Origin: Icerya purchasi
Taxonomy: Eukaryota > Arthropoda > Insecta > Hemiptera > Monophlebidae
Assembly (NCBI GenBank): GCA_039619475.1
Contig: CM077115.1
Location: 505,135,352-505,199,351, forward strand
DNA length: 64,000 nt
Direction: 5' to 3'
How positions within the stretch are numbered: the stretch's first letter is position 1; every line of letters begins with the position of its first letter. The notes beneath the pieces were generated by a model. The model was not told where the DNA came from. It worked only from the letters and a program-made list of their open reading frames with translations, and ran no database searches. This document shows positions 1-12,900 of the stretch, in pieces. The position numbers and the translations under genes were made by a program.

Positions 1-406
1 CAACGTTGTGTGTCGCGGTTTCGTACGTTCCAGTAGTCGTCGTTGAAAAAGTAAAAAATTCGACCAAATGAAATTGTTATAAATTTATCGTGTGTGTCCG
101 CGACTGCGTTGCTGTTTTAGAACATCGTATTATTGTCGTAAAAATATACGTTTGTGTTTTTTTGGTAAAAAATTTTACCTTATTGAACACGTGGTGCGGT
201 ACCACCGTAAGGCCTCCCGTGAAAGTGCGGGGGCGGGTTCGCGATTGTTTTTAGTTGGTTTCCGTGAGAAATACGAAAGATTGTTTTGTTTTTTTTTTAT
301 TTCCAAAAAATCACTTTCTCCGTATTTTCGCGTGTTCGGCAAGTCCTCGTACAAGAGAAAAGATTAAATCGTAGAATAAGAAGAGAATTCATTTCAATAT
401 TAATCA
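1..406. other. CpG-rich stretch, no gene recognised
   Basis: The first 260 bases are visibly richer in CpG than the AT-rich sequence that follows, and contain GC-rich runs around 205-245. Two short plus-strand open frames (92-367 and 286-537) show no motif I recognise. The composition could suit a promoter/5' UTR or the 5' end of a retroelement, but nothing decides between these. Confidence 0.3.
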
Positions 407-660
407 TACGAGGTGTGGCAATTGAGTTCCGGGAATTTAGTTATGACTCTCCAGCTGCCAAAAATGTGCGGTTCGTTCACGTGTTGCTGGAAAGGGGAGA
501 CCTTCCTTTAGTACGATGTCAGTTTTTACAGTGGTAGCGTGTTTAGTTGGTGTGTTGCACGTATTTTTGTAAAGTGAGTTTTTAGGAGCGTCGTGAAAAT
601 GGTTGACGTGAATACTGTAACGACTTTTTATCGTGGATTGAAGTGGATAGTAAGGACCGG

Positions 661-1625
661 ATGAGTACCGTGATTACTGGGGACAAAACTTGGGTCTTTG
701 AATACGACCCTGAAACCCGATGACAGAGTCAGCAATGGGTGGAACATGGAGGGGAGCGACCGAAGAAGGCCAGGATGTCGAAATCGAAAATTAAGGTCAT
801 GCTTATCGTGACATTGGCGTCGCGATAGTCTAGTTGCTAGAGCGCTTGACTTCCGATATGGAGGTCACGGGTTCGATCTCGAGTGACGACGAACTTATTA
901 CAAGAATTAAATAAAATAAATAATCGCTAATAATCACGTGGAAGGCAATGGACCAACCACCACGTACAACATCATATGCGCGCTAAATCAGTACACAGCA
1001 GACCGACACGGGACTGCACTTGTATATCGATAAATCAAACGATTACTAATCTGTTCCGAATGTAGTCTTGCGTGTGTACACCTGCGTTGCATATAACAAT
1101 TGCCTAGTACACTATGTGTCTGTACAGCTGAGATGTACGAATAGTTAGTCGCCGACGCTCACAAGCTGAGTATGGCACTATAAAGATATCGTGATATTAA
1201 GGGTGTAGTCCATTGTGAATACGTTTTCCCGGGTTAGTTTTATGTTGGTGTACTACAGCGTCTGTGGGCCCATATTTTTCGCGTAAGGCCCGAACTTGCG
1301 GAAAGCAGTTGGCTCCTTCGTCATGGCAACGCGCCTGCACATTCAGCGTCTAGGATTGTTCGCGAGTGTTTAGTGGAAAAAAAACATCCCCACGATACCG
1401 CACATTCCTATAGCCCCAATTTGTCATCGTGTGACTTCTTCCTTTTACCAAAAATGAAATTTAAACTCAAGGGCACTCATTACGACGGTGTAGAGGAAGC
1501 TAAGGAGACCGGAACGCGAGCGCTGAAAGACCTAACTTTGGAGGACTATCGGTGATGCTTCGAGGGGTGGGAGCGGCGGTGGAAACATTGTGTGGAACTC
1601 GAGGGTGACTACTGTGAAGGACTAT
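661..1625 (+). pseudogene. Mariner transposase remnant, interrupted by a SINE
   Basis: Two blocks of mariner transposase are readable. Block 1 (661-810) has the VITGDKTWVFEYDPETR region with the first catalytic Asp, then an in-frame stop, then RPKKARMSKSKIKVMLIV. Block 2 (1199-1625) continues with DIKGVVHCEYV and ends near the family's usual C-terminus (CFEGWERRWKHCVELEGDY). The second catalytic Asp of the HDNAPAH motif is replaced: the text reads RHGNAPAHSA near 1318-1347. The third Asp is kept in the CDFFL motif near 1429. The N-terminal helix-turn-helix DNA-binding half is not found. With a lost catalytic residue, stops and an insertion this is a dead gene. Confidence 0.85.
816..1186 (+). 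mobile_element. tRNA-derived SINE inserted in the mariner
   Basis: A 371-bp segment interrupts the transposase frame. Near its 5' end it carries RNA polymerase III promoter-like boxes: box A TAGTCTAGTTGC (about 827) and box B GGTTCGATCTC (about 870), spaced as in a tRNA. It is flanked by an imperfect 12-bp direct repeat, TATCGTGACATT at 804-815 and TATCGTGATATT at 1187-1198. The second copy matches the transposase frame (IV..DI), which shows the mariner was the host. Downstream is a TGGAAGGCAATGG core resembling the central region of some animal SINEs; that resemblance is from memory and is less certain. Confidence 0.75.
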
Positions 1626-1724
1626 AATGGTAAGTTGATCAAGAATTAATTTAATAGCCGCTTATAAACAAATTCCCGGAACTTAATTGCCACACCTCGT
1701 ATAATATCTTTCTACCCGCTTCTC

Positions 1725-1725
1725 A

Positions 1726-1823
<98 letters not shown>

Positions 1824-1825
1824 GC
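1725..1825. repeat. (TC)n/(TA)n compound microsatellite
   Basis: A run of TC dinucleotides passes directly into TA dinucleotides with a few TG interruptions near the end, just right of the mariner. Confidence 0.95.
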
Positions 1826-2214
1826 ATAAATGAAAGTTGAAAAATACTAATCTCAACAAACTACCAAACCGATCTTGTTCCGGTTTTCACCAGTGGATAG
1901 ACTGATTCCCGTAGAAGGTTTTAGAATTTATTAGTTTCTGGTGTGATTTAACAATATCTATGGGGGTTTTGGTCAGTGAAGCAGAGAAAATAGAGGAGTA
2001 TACACTTGATAAAATAAAAAAGAAATATTTACCATGGTAATTATTACAAATAAAGTGATTACATAAGTACATTTAAAAAAGTATTTCTTTATGCGTCACT
2101 TAACTTATTAAACGTTTACGACAGGATTTAAACATGCAAGCAATGCTTCTAGCCTAGTGTACCGGGGTACTGAGATTTTTAAAAAAAAGGTGTTTTCATT
2201 AGTTTTTGTAAAGA

Positions 2215-2688
2215 AATAAGGAATCCTGCAACAGAATTTTTAGTATTGGCTCCCGAAAACATTATTTATATTTAAATTTTAAATCGCTACTCAACTATTG
2301 TAGTTTACTGTTATGTAATCAATTTTTATAAAATATTCACCCAACAAGTTGAAAGGCGCGCAATAAAACACAGGTATGTATGTGGGTGGGAAATATGTCC
2401 GCTTAAATATGTAATTATGGCAGGTGACTAACTAGCAACTTATATATTCTACGGGCGTAAGGTAAAGAGGGGAGAACGATGTGTCGGTGATTGATTTTAC
2501 ACGTCTTTAAAATGATGGCTGTGTGCGCCGTTTAGTTCAGCGGAACTTTTGATTAAATTTCGCCCGAAAAAGGTTACAGAAAGACCTGGAATTTTCAGCT
2601 GAACATGAAGACCGCTTTTTTACTGGGCGGTGATAAACATGTTTCTGAGAGAGAGAGTGAAGCAGCAAGAGTGAGAGAGAGTGTGTAA

Positions 2689-2719
<31 letters not shown>

Positions 2720-3710
2720 AGAGAGAGAGAATCTTTACATTAATTTGTTGATTAAAACACCAAAAGGAATAAAAACTATTTACATTTAAAGCTTAAGAAA
2801 ACAGAGTATGGATACAGTTTGTAAAATAAGTAAATGTTACGAGAAAGATGGAGTGATGAAGAAGGGAAAAAAAATAGACGATTACATCGATGAAAACAAT
2901 GGAATCTTCAGATATGATAATCAGTTGCCTCTCTAATAAATATTTCGTCGACAAGGAAGGTACAAAATCACGATTGAAGCCGTCGCTGGAAATAGCTCTT
3001 TATAACATAGCCATTGTACTGGAGTAATGCGTAATTGTATTAGCTACGTAAAAAGGTTACATTATAAATAATTTTTTATAATAATATTTCGTAATTCTTT
3101 GGAACACTCGGACACGCAGTTTAGTAAGTGCGTCATGTACGAGTATATTAGTAATGTTTCATAAAAGCAAATATAAATTTACTTAAAAAAAGATTATTAA
3201 AAAATCCTGCAACAAGAATTTCAACAATTACGGGAAATATTATTTACATTCGAATCTTAAATACTTGAGAACTATTGCGGTTTGCTATGGTGGAATGTAA
3301 AGTTTATTTCAATTCTTAGATCAATAGTGTTCCCGAAAGAAAATAAAACTGCGAATGGAGGAAATAAATCATCAATGGAAATATAGAATTGACCGTACAA
3401 AAAGGAGGCCAAAAATTAGAAATTTAGACGAGTATCAAAGCTAAAATCGGTTGAGTAAATGGACAGTTTAACGAGTAAACGATGTGAAGAAAATGGCGAT
3501 AATAATAAAAAATAAATGAATGCACTAATGAAAGGTATTCTCAGTTGACTCTAATGAATATCACGAATTCACTATTGAAACCGCAGAAAACAGCTTTGTA
3601 ACATACACATGGTATTATATTATCGCATAATCATAAGTATTAATTGCGTAATTACATTGTAAATAATTCTTTGTAATAATATTTATATTAACTTCTTCGA
3701 ATAATTCGAT
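2215..3710. repeat. Diverged tandem duplication, about 0.6-1 kb units
   Basis: Segment 2220-2320 (AATCCTGCAACAG... then TATTTATATTTAAATTTTAAATCGCTACTCAACTATTG) aligns with 3198-3290. In the same order, 2900-3100 aligns with 3535-3700; shared words include CAGTTG.CTCT.AT.AATAT, ATTGAA.CCG and ATTATAAATAATTTTTTATAATAATAT. The copies differ by many substitutions and indels, and a GA/GT microsatellite (2648-2732) sits in the first unit only. No coding potential was seen. It is probably an old local duplication or two copies of an unidentified repeat. Confidence 0.55.
2648..2732. repeat. (GA)n/(GT)n microsatellite
   Basis: Alternating GA, GT and GA dinucleotide tracts. Confidence 0.9.
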
Positions 3711-5085
3711 AACTATATAATAATTTTCTGTAAAAAAAAAAAAAATTGATTTCATTAAAATATTTTAGAAATTTAAACTGCAAGCAAACGTTCAAACTAT
3801 GCATTTTCAAAATTTTAGTAAACCTGGAAACTGTATATAGTTGTTTTTTTTGTTTTAGAAAAATTTGATAACGTAATAACTTTTTTCCCGTTAATATGTA
3901 AACGCGGAGTATTCTCTTAGAAATGCACAAATTCTGAACCATCCGTTTCATCAAACCATCAGCAGCTCCTGGCTACTCGTATAAAACTTTTTTCACGGTC
4001 TGCGCGGTAATATATTTCGAATAATATTGTCTCAAAACCACACATGGAACGATAGATATTACATTTTTGTACTAATAATTAATAAATAAGTGTATGATAT
4101 TTAGTTTAGGATCGCCGTTGGAGGGTATATTCTGCAGCATCGGCTGATGAAACAAATATGAAAAATTTCACAGAAACAACAGTACTTGTATGGAAAAACA
4201 TGTTTCATCGTTTTCCATTGATGGTTTGTTTCTGTCTTTAAAGAAATATGTCAGGTCGCGTCATGAAAAAAGGTTTGAGAGACATTGTTGTAAAGCAGCA
4301 ATTCTTAGCCAAGGAATCGAAAAAGATTTCTTGAAAGGCTTTTTTTTTTTTTAATTTTTGAAATTTTTCAGAGTAAAAGTAATTTTGTATTTCTAGATTT
4401 TCTGTAGTTATTTATATTTCATTTTATATTTTTGTCTGTTTATCAAGAAATATTTTATTTATTGACGGTGTAATAAAGCATTCTTCGATTATTTTGCATT
4501 TCGCATCTTCATACTGTTCTTTTGTTTCCTAATATATTTACGAATAATTTATTAATGTGTATTTGGAACCGTGTTTTTTTATCGTGATATAGAGCGTGAA
4601 TAAAATGATTACTTTAAAATGAATATTCCGATTATCGTTACTACATACACAATAATCACTTCTGTGAGACTAGTCGTACAATTTTTATATCTGTTTTTTT
4701 TTGGATTTTTTTTTTATTTCCGTGCATCTATGCTTGAACGTTATTTTAAAAGTACATATGCGTCTTGGGGGTACAAAAACTGATACACATTTATTGCAAC
4801 GTTTTAATCCTAATTCACTTACGTTTCGAAATGAATCCTCTTCAAATATTGGAAATTTCGGATAAATTTAATTTCTAATTGGAAATTATTATACACCAGA
4901 AGACGACACATTCTTGATTTCATATTTTTTCAAAAAAAATAATTTTCACTTTCTTCCTATCTTTTAAGCGTGTTTCTTTTAATAATTAAAAATGAAAAAT
5001 AACCAGTGATTATCGTTAAAATATAACAGTTTTTTCAAGACGTCATCTAATCGGTTATTGATTTGATTTGATATTTCTTTTGTAT

Positions 5086-5093
<8 letters not shown>
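3711..5093. other. No gene recognised
   Basis: AT-rich sequence with several T runs. The minus-strand open frame at 3688-3954 shows no recognisable motif. The missing 3' exons of the SLC38A11-like gene would have to lie here or further left. I searched by eye for the expected next membrane segment after residue 343 and did not find it. Confidence 0.4.
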
Positions 5094-5141
<48 letters not shown>

Positions 5142-5142
5142 G
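5094..5142. repeat. (TA)n microsatellite
   Basis: Uninterrupted TA dinucleotides for more than 35 bases, then TATTTATATATG. Confidence 0.95.
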
Positions 5143-5407
5143 TAATTTAGTAACTTAATTAAGAAAATTTTTAAAGTTATTTTGCCCCACAGTGTTTTTT
5201 TATAGTAAATAAATTTGTATTTAGGTGTTTTATATTTTCACGTATCTTTATATTTGAATCTGCATACTAGAAAAAAAAGAAAAGTATTTTTATTATTAGT
5301 TGTTTTTTTATTTTTCTTGCGTATTGTTATGGTACAACCGGGCGGTACTTTGCAAAGACTGAATCGAAATTACTTAATTCTTATCACCGTCAGCTCTAAC
5401 AACTTAC

Positions 5408-5658
5408 GTTCATTTCCAGGACAAAACTGAGACAACTGGTTGTTACAGAAATCAGGTAAGTGACCACTACGATCAACAGAGTGATGACGATATGTTCGGT
5501 GTAGGACCAATTTTCACGACTAACGTTAATTAGTTGCTTGATGACGCTTCTAGCGGTCATGCATTCGATCGGAAATGCAAATAACACCGTTACTGCGAAT
5601 GCGAAACGTGTTACATTAATCAGATCATCGTCCCAACAATAATTTTCCAGTAAATCTC
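5408..5658 (-). CDS. SLC38A11: SLC38A11-like exon 6 (last one found)
   Basis: Acceptor TTAATAG precedes 5658; the exon opens in phase with exon 5 (split Gly codon) as [20 protein letters not shown]. It covers a membrane helix containing [19 protein letters not shown], a loop, and a second helix ([20 protein letters not shown]), ending at SFVLEMN. The donor is a strong GTAAGT, so coding continues in an exon further left. The family continues here with another helix pair, which was not found in positions 1-5407. Confidence 0.9.
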
Positions 5659-8600
5659 CTATTAATAACAGTAATAATAATAATAATAATAATATTAAGT
5701 AGGTTACGAAATTTTAATTAAAAACTAATTCTAATGGAAAATTTTGATGTTTAATCGGAAGAATCGAGAAAGTAGAAATGGGATCGACAGATGATGACAT
5801 AAAGCGATTTCACGACACGAAGCATGCGATATTGAAATGGAAATGTTATTCCATTTAGCTTAAATCCGGTAAAACCGTGTTTGATAATTCTTGTTGTAAA
5901 TAGAAAAAAAGTTTAACAGTTGTTAAACAAGTTTGAACTGCGAAAAATATCACCAATTGTTGTGCGATTTCTAAACTTGTCGATAATTATACTTTTTTTT
6001 TTTTTCAATTTTAAACTAAATCCTCTGAAGTAAAAAAATAAACAAAAAATCTGTGTAATTTTAATTACATAAAATAATCGTGAGGCTGCAATTTTTTTTA
6101 TTACTTGCAGTTATTTTATCTATAAAACGCGTTCCATTTTTTTTTTTTTTTAGAATTTAAAGATTTAATGTTAAAAAAAGTGAGTGTAAAAGTGATTTAA
6201 AAAGAGAATAAAATTTTGCCCATTTTAAGATAACATCGGTAAGTAGCACATCTCACAAAAATAAAAATTATAACAATACATCAAGAATTTAAAAAAACAA
6301 ACAAAACATAATTAGATGCAATAAAACGCTGGTGGATTATTATTTCATATCGTAAAATGAATTTAAAATAATGAAAACTACCGATATAAATTATAAAAAT
6401 AAAATGAATTTAAAATAATGAAAACTACCGATATAAATTATAAAAATAAAATGAATTTAAAATAATGAAAACTACCGATATAAATTATAAAAATAAAATA
6501 AATAAATACATATATAATATATACACAATCTAATTACATAAACGAAAAGTTCAAAATAAGGAAGCTAAAAAAGAATACGAGGGTTAAATTGCCCGACGAC
6601 ATTTCCCTCCCGTTGTAAGAACTTAGTTTATTACAGAAATTCTGATATCTCGAGGTAATTTCCATGCCACTGCGCTCGTTACAGGTTTTAAATAAAAATT
6701 AAGTTTCTCTTATCTTACATTTTATTCCTCGATAAATTATCGAAAGGTAAATATTGCTCCTTCAAATTGCCGGTATGCAGCTTTTTGGTCACTGCTTTGA
6801 ATGATGCTCAAAATTTAGCTTGCAGTTATGGGCTTCAAAGGGTAAATCTTGGTACCGTAGTAGTACAATTAATTACCGATTTGATGGACATAAAATTTTC
6901 TCATAAATTATTTCAATTTTTAATGTTCGCAGCCATGCATATTAATAGGGGATGCATGAGTCTTAGTTGCAAAGTTGTTCGGCTACTGCCGAGCAGAGGA
7001 TTTCAATTAAATTTTTTTACATCTCTGACTTAGTCAGCTCAACGTTTTTTTTTTGTTTTTATTTTAAGCATGGAACATGCTTTAGCCGTGACCGAATTAG
7101 CAGGAAACGTCACACTGAAGTGGAACGAGGAAAAGGTATTTGACCGAAACTTGGCTTAATAACGACGACAACGAGGTTGGACACGTGAGAGGATATCGAT
7201 GTGGTGTTACTCGGTTCAAATGTGAAAAAGTGCGAGCTGTGGGGTAGTGGCCATGTACGAAAAAGAAGACGGCGTGTTATTTTCAACTGCGCATATTCTG
7301 ATGAGATGTGACAAACAATCGTTGATTAATTAATAGAATTAACGCGGTCAGCGAGGAATACAAAATTTGAGCCATCGAAATCATTATAAACGGGGCAATG
7401 AGTTACTTGTGACTGTTTACATCTCGGCAGGGGCACTTCGATTGACGATATGGAAGATTTCTTCCTGTTAAATTTATTGGCAAACACGCCCAAAGTAGGA
7501 GATATAAATGTAATCAAGATGAGAGAATACGACATAATACCTAAAATTATATCAGGGGACATCAACGTCGATCTCAAGAAACTTGAAAATCGGCGATTAT
7601 TTCGGTTCATGGAAGTAACCTTTGCATTATACACAACTCAATACGAATTCAGACGCTACCAAAACTACTCGCGGGGGGGATCGTGTATTGATCTTCGCCC
7701 GTCAAATTGACAAAGTTGATTCTAAAAATTGCATAAGTTACTGCAGCTATCATAAACCCATATTATTGTCCATTACTTCTATGGATCTAATTATTTTCTT
7801 TCGAATTCAAGACTTTCATTATCGCATCTTCAATTTTAACATATCATACGGAAACAGTAATTGAAAGTATCAGAGATATTAACAGACAGCAAAGGGCTAA
7901 AGCATGTTCCATGCTTTTTTGAATTTTAGGTGTAGACTCTGAACAGAGAGCATTTATGGGTCCGGAATCTCCAACGGGGAGAAAGCGCCCAGTACCGATT
8001 TTTTTTTTTTTTTTCTTTTGGGCGGTCAACTTTAGACATTAATCTAGCACTAGTGAAATGTTTTGAAAGTGTCAATGTGCGGCAGCGGGAATCGAACCAG
8101 GTCCTAATGAAGCGAAATGTCTAGCTCAGCTAAGGGATACGCAGTTTTCGAAATTATTCTACTTCGCTATAAAACACTTTTTCATCAATCTGCAGAAAAA
8201 ATACGAAATCTCCGAAAATTTCAAATTCAAGAGACCAGATCGGAAAAAAGATACGTGTAATGTCAATCAGTCTTCTTTTACTAAACTAATATGCCCTTTT
8301 ATAATTTTTTTTTTCTTTTCCCAATTATTCGGCCATCTTTAAAAATTCTTATCTTCTCATTCCTCTTCTACATTTCTTTTTTGGGTTCAGAGTTATTTAG
8401 ATGTACATATTTGTTTCATTTTGTTTAAATTTAAAATATAAAGTATTTTGTAAAACTGGCCAAAGGGCAAAAGCTGGGCCTGGAAAAAAAAAAGTATTTT
8501 GTTTCGAATAAGTTTTGTTTTTGTTCGTTATTTTCGATCGTTTACAACTCCGTGTTTGGTACACAATTGTCTGTTTAATTTCCGGTTTTTACTGAATTTC

Positions 8601-9853
8601 TTTCTATTAACTTCTTATTCAGATAATGTAGTCTCCTTTACTTGAAATTTAAAAGCAGATAGCATTAATAGTAATCAAGTTTATTAACTGATTCATTCTA
8701 CGATAGGAAACGAATTTAAAACATTATCATCGGTATTGGTTACCATTGAAACAAATTAGAATGAAACAAGTACGATTATTTTAAAATTAAATTTAAAATA
8801 TTTCTTGCGCATACAGTGTGCTATCGGTATTGGGATATTTTAATCGAAAATGTGCAACATGTGTAGGCACCGCGGTACCTTTTTATTTTAAAAATTCACG
8901 AATTAAAATAATTAAACGTCTGAGTGGTTGGCCGCAGGCCAGCAGCCTCAGTCCTCTATGTAAATGTATAAGTTTCATTAGATATTTGATTGTTCATAAC
9001 TGCTTTTGATAATTGTTCAAACTATAGATAACTATTTATATCGACTTTCATTAAAAATATTTACATAATCACCGTAAAACGTACCGAGAATTAATGCTAT
9101 AAACTTCGCAATCCCGTTTTAATTGTAACATACGATGAATATGGGACGACTACGTTTCCGAAACATCTCGTTGATTGTATGAATATTTTAAAATATATTT
9201 CCGATTAATTATTTCTAATATAAGGTTTATACGGATTGCATATTTTCCGTAATTTCGCTGGATTGCTTTCATTTTTCTCTCTCTATAGAAAGCATATTTT
9301 ACGATCTTTCACTACTAGAAATTAATCTGCAATTTTGTTTCAAAATTTGGAAATTTCTTCAATATCAATCAAATAGCCGGAAATAGTTGAAAATTGGGAA
9401 CATTCAATTGGTAATTTGAAATTCCCGCTTGCTCTTGGCGACGACGCGTCTATTAACAATTATACGATGAAAGTCATACAGTAATTTACATTATCGTAAT
9501 CAGATAGGCAGAAATAATTCAAAACTGAGAATCTGAAAACATAAAAATTATTTACCTAGTTGTCATATAACAATGGATACGTCAGGATCGACTAATATTA
9601 ATTGTTCTTAGAGACGTTTTTAATTTCCTGTGGCATTTTTGTTGCGACAGTTCGTCTAACTTAACGAGGGCAAGGTTAGATGTGCAGTAGCGAAATTGTA
9701 AGTAATCACTGCTATATGGATGATCAATTCGGCAAAATAAATCAACAACATTACAGAAAAATTTCGTCGGCAACGTAAATAGTGACCTTTTAAAACGAAA
9801 GCAATTTGTTATAGCATTCTTTGGCTTAACAAATCATTCGATACGGCTAAGCA

Positions 9854-9911
<58 letters not shown>

Positions 9912-12900
9912 TTATAGGTGACTTAGACAATATCGGTCGTGTTACCGAGAAATATTTAAGATGGTCTGCTAATTACATACAAAACAGGAAAATTAAGATT
10001 AAGTGAAATGGTAAATTTAGGAGCATTTTGGAGTGGAACAGGGTAGGTCACTGGCGTCCCATTATTATATTTAATATAAATACGCTGGCTCAATATACTT
10101 CTACTTCTACTATTTTTGCTTATGCCGAAAACACTTGGCTATTGGTATAGATAAAAATATTATTGAGGCCGAAAAGAAACTTAAAGAGGATACGAACAAA
10201 CCGAATTACTCACGATAGGGGATAGCAAAAATTCCATTTTATTTCTTACCCCGGTCGCTGAAGACATTATAAACGAAAATCGTAATGCAGTGAGTTGCTA
10301 ATGAAATATGCGAATATTACGCAATAAAGTTAGTTAAAGAATTTAAATACCTCAGAGTAACAGTTGACAATTCCATTTCTTGGAAATAAAAACGTTAAAA
10401 TTATTCTGTAATGGAATTATGCATACAACTAAGGATGGGATTCAAGTATAGGGTGATGCTAATGTATGGATTAGAAGAAAAAATATTAAAATTAATTTTA
10501 TCGGAAAATTTATCAACCAAAAACACAAGTCAGCGGTGGAAATATGAAGAATTATAACATAAATAATGTGTAGTATTTCTATTACAGACTATTTGATTAT
10601 AAAATCAACACTATTCAACTATCCAGAAGAGAGCAAGTCTATGAAACCAGAAATTCAAATTAACGTACATACGTAATGCAAAACATTTTATTTCAAGAAG
10701 CATTGAAATGTTTCGGATGTGTTCTTTTCGTTTTTTATACATGTACATCTATAAAAACACTTCACGAATCGTAGAAATAACAGAAGTATTTGTATTGTAA
10801 GGGGTGGTATAAACATTTAATGTTTTGGAAGATTAACCACCAGTGTTGTGCGGCTGTAATCGAAGCAAGCAAGGGGCAACGCCGCTGGTCCTTAAATATT
10901 TTCAATCTATCCTTGTAAATATCGTAATGAATGTGATAACAGGCTTTCGAAGTTCGCGTTTGTTCACTCGAAGCATCATTATGTGTCTAGCGACTACGTT
11001 GTACCCGCGATAGCTTGAATTGCGAAGAAAGAATTAGCAGAAAGTTGACAATGGTTCTTTCTGAAGTTATGTACATATTAATTTTTTTTTTTTTTCGTCA
11101 AAATACTTCTTTTCGTTGCTTTAAGTAAACAAAAAAACACGAATAAAGCCTATATTGTAATTCAGAAACGCTTCCATAAAAACTTTCGGAATCTTAACAT
11201 TTTCATACAGAATTTTATTATTTGTATTCTACCGCAAGACACGGGGATTGTCTCGGAGGTTATAATAATTAATCGTAAGCAAGATGTTGGTGAAGAAGAT
11301 GTCACGTATACACACTGGTAAACGTATCTATAATAGCAAATTACACATGATTTTATTTGATTATTTTTGATTATTTTCCTGCGCTGTATTTTATTATATA
11401 GGCCAAAGGAATAAATGTTGAAAAGAAACTAAATAAGAGAAAAAAAATTGGCACTTTTGAGGAAATCATCCAATAGAATTCCGTTAGGTGCGACAGGGTT
11501 TATAATATGAAATAGTTCTGTATTGAAACAAAAGATCGTGTTAATAATAAACAATTTTGTGCCGCACCGTAATACGGAGTATTAGCAAAAATTTAATTAG
11601 CGAGCTAACTTGATGATAGTCCCCTCAAAAAAAAAAAAAATTTGAAAATTTTTAAAAAGTTAATATATCCGTTTATCGGCACAATTTGGCACAAAACGAG
11701 AAAAATTTGTTTAGTTAAATTTGACTTTGAAATTCCGCCACGGGGTGCTAACTGGACGCCGCTGTATTTGATTTACCTTTTTTTGTATAAATAAAATTCC
11801 ACGCCAATTTGGGAGTATCAGAAACTCGCTGACCTGATTCCGGCTATTTGGAATCTAGTGGCTACATAATTTACTATTCTGGATCTGCGAATAAAGCCTA
11901 GTATGGTGGAGTTGGAATCATCATAAAGGAAGAGCTCTCCAACACCATCCTGAACTTCATTCCACTCTCAGAAAGAATAATAATGCTACAAATGCAAGGA
12001 AAACAACAGATTAGAATAAACATCTTGCAAGTATATGCGCCGACGGTAGACAGAGATGACGACGAGATAGACGATTTTTACAGTAAGTTAGAACATTGGA
12101 CAGTACGGACTAGGATCCAGAAACGAGCGTGGTGAACGTCTGGTGCAGTTCTGCCAAGATAAACAGCTGGCTATTATGAGTACATGGTTTCAACTGCCAA
12201 AAAGAAGGCTCAACCGCAAGATGGACATAATGGACGCATAGTTTGCAACCGAATTGACTTTATCTTAATAGGAAAACGCTTCAGAAACTGTATTCAAGTC
12301 GTAACGACTTTTCCAAGAGCGGACATAAACTTTGATCGTAACTTATTTTGTGCTGCTGTAAAGATTCGTCTGAAACGGATAGACAGCAGAGGTCAACAAA
12401 GACCAAAGCTTAATATTGTAAACCTGAGATTGCTCGAAATTGCTGAAAATCTGAAAAAAGAAATAAAGAGCCGCATGGAAGAAACGGAACCAGAAATTGC
12501 CGAGGAGTATTGGAGATAACTAAAGAACGCCATCTTACAGCCAAGTAAAGAAATCCTCGGTGCTAATAACAAGAAGGCGATGAAACAAAATGAATGGATG
12601 ACAGATGAGATCCTGGTACTGATCGAGCAAAGAAGGAAACAGAAAAATAAGGATGAAACGAAATATGCTGACATAAACCGAAAGATTCGAAGAAAAATCA
12701 GGGGAGCCAAAGCGAAACACCTCGAGAAAAGCCTGCGAAGAAATTGAAACCTTCCAGCGTAAACACGATGACTTTAATCTCCACAAACTGATTCAAACAA
12801 CAAGCGGTATTTTTCCCGAAAAACGAGGGCATCAGCTTCTATGAGATAAGAATGGAAGACTCCTATTAGAAAAGGAAGATATATAGGTGCAAAGAATGGA

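Larger units (their letters stand above)
407..1701 (+). mobile_element. Degenerate mariner-type DNA transposon with intact ends
   Basis: The ends are inverted repeats: 5' TACGAGGTGTGGCAATTGAG at 407-426 and, read on the minus strand, TACGAGGTGTGGCAATTAAG at 1701-1682. Both carry the TA target dinucleotide (407-408 and 1700-1701). Removing the SINE insertion (about 383 bp with its target repeat) leaves about 0.9 kb, against about 1.3 kb for a complete mariner, so the interior is deleted. Mariner elements move by cut and paste using a D,D34D transposase; this copy encodes only broken remnants and cannot be autonomous. It lies outside the mapped transporter exons, in the same direction as none of them. 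Confidence 0.9.

Noticed and set aside
816..900. A tRNA gene
   Set aside because: Box A and box B are present but no cloverleaf with paired acceptor stem could be drawn, and the copy is part of a longer element with target duplications.
6354..6494. A CRISPR-like array
   Set aside because: The 47-bp units are joined head to tail with no spacers, in a eukaryotic intron.
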